From contig NZ_NMQW01000004.1 in the NCBI RefSeq assembly GCF_002234615.1, positions 1-64,000 of the forward strand: a DNA stretch of 64,000 nucleotides, read 5' to 3'. The DNA is from Paenibacillus rigui. Its GTDB lineage: Bacteria; Bacillota; Bacilli; Paenibacillales; NBRC-103111. The position numbers were made by a program, and so were the translations under genes. The notes under the pieces were generated by a model, which did not search any database, had not been told where the DNA came from, and worked only from the letters and a program-made list of their open reading frames with translations. Positions 59,250 to 64,000 of this stretch are shown here, in pieces; the first letter of the stretch is position 1, and every line of letters begins with the position of its first letter.

Positions 59250-60602
59250 TCATCTTCGTTCAACCGTAACCCAAATCCCTCCCTTGGGCGATAGCGTCAG
59301 CAGCGCTTCGGGAACGGCCGGCGGGTGATTCGGAATCGGACGGAGGCGGAATTTTTGACCGATTGCCGCTATAATAATGACCATTTCCAGCATGGCAAAA
59401 TGATTGCCAATGCATGACCTTGGGCCCGCCCCGAAGGGAAAATAAGCCATAAGCGGCAAGGATTTAACATGAGCATTCTCAAAGCGCTCCGGGCAAAACG
59501 TCTCGGGATCCTCGAAATAATCGGCACTCATATGAAGCGGATAAGGACTAATCATCAACGCATCGCCACGGCGGAGCTGCAGGCTGCCTACTCTCGTATC
59601 GGCCAGCGCCGAACGCATGGTAAGGTAGCCGGCCGGCCGCAGTCGGAGCGTCTCCCAAAGTACATTTTGCGTATAAACCAGATCACCGAAATGATCTGCA
59701 GTCGGCAGATCCCCGCCAAGTACACGGCTCCATTCCTGCAGCAGCTTTTCCTCGATGTCAGGCCTTCTCATAATAAAATCAAACGCCCACGCCAGGGTAT
59801 GAGCGGTTGTTTCATGTCCGGCCAGAAACATCGTCATTAATTCGTCGCGAAGCTGACGATCCGACATCCGGGTTTGATCCGTCTCATCCACGGCGTTCAT
59901 AAGCACGGATAACAAATCCTCCCGCCCATCGCCTTCTTGGTTTATTTTTCGGTTTGCAATGATGCTGTATACAATTTCATCCAATTTGCGTAAGGCTGCT
60001 GTATATTCCCGATTTTGCCGGGTTGGGATTAACAGCGGTAAGCGGACCAGAGACCGGATCTTTTCGGTCGCGATGCGATTAATGGAATCGAACGCTCCCT
60101 TAATCTGCTGCAAGATTTCGCCTGAATCGTAGCTAAACATCGTCCTGGCTATAATGTCGAATGTAATGGAGAACAAATCATACGTTAAGTCCCGGTGCTG
60201 GCCATGAATCCATTTCTCCGTCAAGCTGCTGGCGCTTTGAGCCATCTGCTGCGAATATTTCCGAATATGGCCGCGGGTAAACTTCGGCTGTACCATCCGG
60301 CGCTGCCTATCATGATGGGCACCCTCGCTCATAACAAGCCCTTCTCCGGTGAGCCGCTTGATTTCGTCGAATGCCCCGGCTTTGCTGAAGGCATCCGCCT
60401 TCGTCACCATAACCTCCTTCAGCATGTCTGGATTGAACACGGCATAAAATCGGTATGGCCCCAGCCGGAACCTCGCATAATCACCATACATATGATGCAG
60501 CTGCAGCATAAACAAAAGCGGATCCTTTCGAAACGCGTTCAATGACCCGCCGATGATTGTCTCTTTCATCAAAGAGCGTTCGACCGTAACTCCCTGTGAC
60601 AT
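59250..60602 (-). CDS. Cytochrome P450
   Basis: A 450-residue P450 monooxygenase: oxygen-binding helix MFLAGHETTAHTLAW, ExxR in LWETLRLRPAGYL, and heme motif FPFGAGPRSCIGNHFAM with the Cys ligand. No membrane anchor, as in bacterial class I/fatty-acid P450s. ATG 60602 fits GGGAGG spacing. No redox partner gene is adjacent; substrate unknown. Confidence 0.95.
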   Translation of the reverse strand: MSQGVTVERSLMKETIIGGSLNAFRKDPLLFMLQLHHMYGDYARFRLGPYRFYAVFNPDMLKEVMVTKADAFSKAGAFDEIKRLTGEGLVMSEGAHHDRQRRMVQPKFTRGHIRKYSQQMAQSASSLTEKWIHGQHRDLTYDLFSITFDIIARTMFSYDSGEILQQIKGAFDSINRIATEKIRSLVRLPLLIPTRQNREYTAALRKLDEIVYSIIANRKINQEGDGREDLLSVLMNAVDETDQTRMSDRQLRDELMTMFLAGHETTAHTLAWAFDFIMRRPDIEEKLLQEWSRVLGGDLPTADHFGDLVYTQNVLWETLRLRPAGYLTMRSALADTRVGSLQLRRGDALMISPYPLHMSADYFEDPETFCPERFENAHVKSLPLMAYFPFGAGPRSCIGNHFAMLEMVIIIAAIGQKFRLRPIPNHPPAVPEALLTLSPKGGIWVTVERR

Positions 60603-60728
60603 CATGGATTCCTCCCTTCGCTGCTGCTTCAAACCTAACCGTAAAATTAGTATGACAGCTTGCGAATCAGATCCATATTATCCGTAAGGATACTTTTGGG
60701 GATCCGAAAGGATAGCATGCAACGCCAA

Positions 60729-60762
60729 AAAGCCCATCATCTTTTCCAAGACGAATAGGCTT
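60729..60762 (-). terminator. Terminator of the LuxR-type gene
   Basis: AAGCCTATTCGTCTT and AAGATGATGGGCTT with a GGAA loop form a stem with one bulge, followed by TTT on the minus strand. Confidence 0.65.
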
Positions 60763-60804
60763 CCTTTACTGCATTCCAACCATCATGTTATGCACGGGCC
60801 GCTA

Positions 60805-62853
60805 TCATTCCACCATTATTTTACTTGCCAGCTGCGTTCTGGAGCGAATCCCTAGCTTGGCATAAATCGATTTCAAATGCTTCTTCACAGTGACCTCGCT
60901 TACAAAAAGCTTGCCTGCCACCTCCGCATTCGAGCAGCCGCTGACCACCCATTGTATGACTTCCTGCTCGCGAGACGTAAACTGCTTCATCAGCATGGTT
61001 TTGCGCGTCTCCTTCGGATCGGGAGCGGGGGCCGGCACCGCCTGTTTCCATTCCAGCCCCGCTTTGCGGAACAGCCCTTCGAGAAAACCGCGCAGCTTAT
61101 TCCCCCTTGTATCAATCGCATAAGTATGGGTAATCGTGTTCCCGTCATAATTCGTATGCGTTGCTCCCTCTACAACCGAAAGACCCAATTCCGGGTAAAC
61201 CCTTTGGGTAATTCGCGATGGAAATGGAGAACAGGCAAAAATACCTCCCGTACAAATATACGCATAAAGTAAATAAACGCCATGAGTCCGGGCCACCGGA
61301 TTCATCAGATCGATAAAGTCCATCGTTCTCATAAACCAACCGGCCGGCCGTTCGCGCGGAACCAGCAATTGGGTCTTTTCTTCTGAGGTTAATGAAGCGA
61401 GATAAGGCCGTGCAATGGGATCTTGTTCAAGCCAAGGCACAGTTTGTGCATGGAGCGGGATAATGACAGCCAGTGCATGGATCCGCCCTTCCTTGTCCCG
61501 CAGCAGCTTGATGGATTCCGGGGCGAGGTCATACAGGACATCCATATCCAAGCCGTCAAAGTTATATTGGAGGGCTTCCACGGGATATTCTATAAGAAAC
61601 TGTTCTCCGGTATCCGTATCGATTTCGATCCCATGGATACCTTCGTTACAGCCTTTACGCCATTCAATGTAGGCCATAACATCAGCAAAGGAGGATTCCG
61701 TCACCGACTCCCAGTAAAGGGTACAATCCATGCTGGCGCTTGCAAGAGCCTTCAGAACTCTGACATCGGCGTGCCGGAATAATTCGCCCACCTCCCAAGC
61801 CATTTCCTTATACCCGGAGGATGCCAGCACAGCCTCGGCATAATATACTGCGCTGCGTTCCTTGTATCGATTAAAGAGACCAGGCGCTCTCTCTCGGAAT
61901 TGATTGCTCGTAATTTCACTCATCAGGTCATGCAGCTGCCAGCCCTTCACGGATTGCTGTACAAAGGAAAGCGACTTCAGCCGCTCAAACACATGCAGGG
62001 AAACGTCCTTTTCCATGACAAAAGACAGCAGCTCCTGATTAAACCTGCGCAGCACGGATGCCGCTTCGACCACCGCTCTCAGTTCGTCGTCCGGCACCTC
62101 CTTCAACCATAATGAAGCCACCTCCTGGAACCAATCGGAGCCGGATGTGATGACCGTTTCTTCACCATAGGATTGCGCTGCAACGGCTACGGACAAGGTC
62201 AACGGATGGCCCTTGGACCTTCTCCATAAATATTCCATCCGTTCCTCTTCTCGAATGCCGCACAAGCTCGCATACTTCAGACAATCTTCCCGATTCAAAT
62301 GCTGGAGGGGCAGCTGCCGAATCAGCTCCCGCCATGCCGGCGATAGAAGCCAGGGACCCTTCAGAGGATGCCGCCCTGCCAGCAATACAATCGTTCCGTC
62401 AGGAAGCCACGGAACAAAACGGTCTCTAAGCCACGCTTCCATGTCGATCATTTCTTCGAAGGTATCCAGAGCCAGCACGACCCGCTGCTCTCTCTCAAGC
62501 TGCGTAAGGGATTGTATGCAGCATTCCCTCTCATCTTCCAAACCATCAGGATGCAGCCCGTCACCTTCTGCCCTCAGCTGCTTCAATAGTGCGGTGGAAA
62601 AACCGGCCTCCGTATGGACAAAATCACGGCTGTCGAGTCGAACGAAACAGGCCCCCTTTTCCTCCGCAATCCCGTGAAATAAGCGAAGCAGCGTACTTTT
62701 CCCCACACCACCGGTACCATAAATATGCAATATTCGAACATGTTTTATGGCTGCTTGTTCTTCCATAACCTGTTGAAATTGTTGAAGCTCGTTCTCCCGT
62801 CCTACGAAAAACTGCTTTTCCCTTTGAGTGAGACCATTGAATTCAAGGACCAT
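60805..62853 (-). CDS. STAND NTPase-LuxR regulator
   Basis: A 682-residue regulator. Walker A YGTGGVGKSTLLRL (residues 46-53 GTGGVGKS) and a Walker B-like VVLALDTFEEM define the NTPase; GHPLTLSVAVAA is the usual STAND sensor region. A middle section of about 200 residues contains an acetyltransferase-like segment (YAYICTGGIFACSPFPSRIT), and the end is a LuxR helix-turn-helix (FTSREQEVIQWVVSGCSNAE, VAGKLFVSEVTVKKHLKSIY). It resembles MalT-type regulators. Target genes unknown. Confidence 0.88.
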   Translation of the reverse strand: MVLEFNGLTQREKQFFVGRENELQQFQQVMEEQAAIKHVRILHIYGTGGVGKSTLLRLFHGIAEEKGACFVRLDSRDFVHTEAGFSTALLKQLRAEGDGLHPDGLEDERECCIQSLTQLEREQRVVLALDTFEEMIDMEAWLRDRFVPWLPDGTIVLLAGRHPLKGPWLLSPAWRELIRQLPLQHLNREDCLKYASLCGIREEERMEYLWRRSKGHPLTLSVAVAAQSYGEETVITSGSDWFQEVASLWLKEVPDDELRAVVEAASVLRRFNQELLSFVMEKDVSLHVFERLKSLSFVQQSVKGWQLHDLMSEITSNQFRERAPGLFNRYKERSAVYYAEAVLASSGYKEMAWEVGELFRHADVRVLKALASASMDCTLYWESVTESSFADVMAYIEWRKGCNEGIHGIEIDTDTGEQFLIEYPVEALQYNFDGLDMDVLYDLAPESIKLLRDKEGRIHALAVIIPLHAQTVPWLEQDPIARPYLASLTSEEKTQLLVPRERPAGWFMRTMDFIDLMNPVARTHGVYLLYAYICTGGIFACSPFPSRITQRVYPELGLSVVEGATHTNYDGNTITHTYAIDTRGNKLRGFLEGLFRKAGLEWKQAVPAPAPDPKETRKTMLMKQFTSREQEVIQWVVSGCSNAEVAGKLFVSEVTVKKHLKSIYAKLGIRSRTQLASKIMVE

Positions 62854-63015
62854 CGCGAACTCTCCCTATGCTTATTCCAGATATAAATGCAGATCATGGG
62901 CAATCTATCAATTGGTTCTCCTCTGATCATAGCAAATAAAAAGAAATCGGCCCCCCACGATTTTGGTATGATTCAATAGAACGTTGACAATAATCCAGTT
63001 GAAAGGATGATACAT

Positions 63016-63426
63016 ATGGCAAAGTACACTACTTATATCTTCTCGGAGGACGCAAGGGCCCAAGCCGAGTTTTACACACAGGCGCTCGGTGGAGAAATCC
63101 AATCCATCATGACCCACGGACAGCTTCCGGATTCCCGCGAGGAATGGAAGGACAAGGTCATGCATTTAAGCCTCGTTGCGGCAGGAGTTACCTTCTTCAT
63201 GTCCGACTCCGTATTTCAACCTGTTCAACACGGAAATGCTATTAACTTATGTCTCGAATATGCGACGGACGCGGAAGCCTATGAAGCCTTCGACAAGCTT
63301 GCGGAGGGCGGCCAAGTGAAGGATGCGCTCAAGCCGGCATTTTGGGGTTCCCTGTTCGGACTGCTGGAGGACAAATACGGCGTCACCTGGATGATTACTA
63401 CTGAAGCGAAGCCGGTTCAAAGCTAG
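63016..63426 (+). CDS. VOC-family glyoxalase-like protein
   Basis: A 136-residue VOC protein of the PhnB/YjdN kind: YTTYIFSEDARAQAEFYTQA, LGGEIQSIMTHGQLPDSREE, VTFFMSDSVFQPVQHGNAIN and FGLLEDKYGVTWMITTE. ATG 63016 has AAAGG 9 nt upstream. Followed by a strong terminator. Function unknown. Confidence 0.88.
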   Translation: MAKYTTYIFSEDARAQAEFYTQALGGEIQSIMTHGQLPDSREEWKDKVMHLSLVAAGVTFFMSDSVFQPVQHGNAINLCLEYATDAEAYEAFDKLAEGGQVKDALKPAFWGSLFGLLEDKYGVTWMITTEAKPVQS

Positions 63427-63476
63427 ACAGAAAAAAGTTGCTGCTTGACGAGACAAATCGCTTCCCACTTCATACA

Positions 63477-63511
63477 AGACCCTGCGCTTCTTCCGAAGGC
63501 GCAGGGTTTTT
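63477..63511 (+). terminator. Terminator after the VOC gene
   Basis: ACCCTGCGC and GGCGCAGGGT form a stem followed by TTTT. Confidence 0.85.
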
Positions 63512-63586
63512 AGCATGAAGGGCCATCGCAACTCATAAGCTGCTTCCCTTCTGTTGTCGAAGCACGGAGTCCGCTCCAGCAGCAGA

Positions 63587-64000
63587 CTAAGGGGCCGGCA
63601 CTGCAGTTGAAGCACCTGCGGGGGCCGAGGCTGCAGCAGGTTCCTCCACAGGCGGCTTCGACGGGGCCGCCAGCTCAAATCGTTTGTTCTCATTCACTGT
63701 GATGGCTTCCTTCTGGCCGTTTATGCTGACCCAGCCCTGGGCAAGCAGCGATGCCTCGCCGGAGTTAACGACGACTTTGCCCAAATATACCCGCTCGGCA
63801 CAAGTTTTGTGATTACCGAAATTAATGTGATACAGGCCTGTCGCATGTGCCTTCAGGGCAGCAGGCTTGCTTGGGACGATCGTGGAGCCGATATCCCGGT
63901 ACGAGGAGCCCTCCGACGTGAACTCGGTTCCGTCCTGATTGTATAAATACAGGGTGATATCCGCCTCGGCTTCCCCGGCATTGGCCACCTGCAAAGAGAA
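63587..64000 (-). CDS. Partial gene, C-terminus of a secreted-looking protein
   Basis: The frame is open to the right edge (FSLQVANAGEAEAD is the last readable part), so the N-terminus lies outside the window. The visible 137 residues show a beta-rich domain (DITLYLYNQDGTEFTSEGSS, GLYHINFGNHKTCAERVYLG) and an Ala/Pro-rich end (EEPAAASAPAGASTAVPAP). No family recognised. Confidence 0.6.
   Translation of the reverse strand, partial: FSLQVANAGEAEADITLYLYNQDGTEFTSEGSSYRDIGSTIVPSKPAALKAHATGLYHINFGNHKTCAERVYLGKVVVNSGEASLLAQGWVSINGQKEAITVNENKRFELAAPSKPPVEEPAAASAPAGASTAVPAP

Overview
The window looks like a chromosome segment from a low- to mid-GC Gram-positive spore-former, most probably Paenibacillus or a close relative. 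Reasons: strong AGGAGG-type ribosome binding sites with frequent GTG/TTG starts, Bacillus-type sigma-A promoters, Bacillales homologues (YerC, DgkB, NrnB, PbpC, MoaA/MoeA), many AraC regulators next to glycoside hydrolases, and an S-layer-homology remnant. This is inferred from gene content and was not checked by a database search.

Layout. 1-8.9 kb is an AT-rich accessory island with genes almost all on the minus strand: an excisionase-like HTH protein, a HEPN-like protein, a DUF5655 nuclease broken by a stop codon, an EVE-like reader with a small partner, a frameshifted membrane protein, DUF3892 with a tiny Lys/Ser-rich protein, and an XRE/ImmA pair. Five copies of a structured repeat, each with a nearby palindrome, punctuate the island. 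9-14.4 kb is conserved core (rlmD, dgkB, cbiX, yerC, a YqfQ-like gene). 14.5-16.0 kb is an IS110-family element with a recognisable bridge-RNA region. 16-29.4 kb holds ThuA, WYL/VOC, nrnB, pbpC and a GH88-GH2 operon with AraC regulators.

29.5-46.1 kb is one anaerobic nitrate/NO module: radical SAM protein, Crp/Fnr regulator, DUF2249/DUF59 genes, hemY, an eight-gene operon for an unusual nitrate reductase (molybdopterin subunit, four-cluster ferredoxin, Rieske protein, NarI-like cytochrome b) with a NarK-PAS fusion, a COX1-like membrane protein, scdA, a hemerythrin and moaA/moeA. Six good Fnr-type boxes and two weaker ones lie in its promoters, most of them centred about 41 bp before the predicted transcription start, so the module is probably co-induced.

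46.2-64 kb returns to mixed genes: an AT-rich regulator pair, AraC with PhyH, a SpeE-like protein, aroC and aroA with a divergent LysR gene, a PrmC-like methyltransferase, GH2 with a divergent ArsR regulator, an SLH pseudogene, a P450, an NTPase-LuxR regulator, a VOC protein and a gene cut by the right edge.
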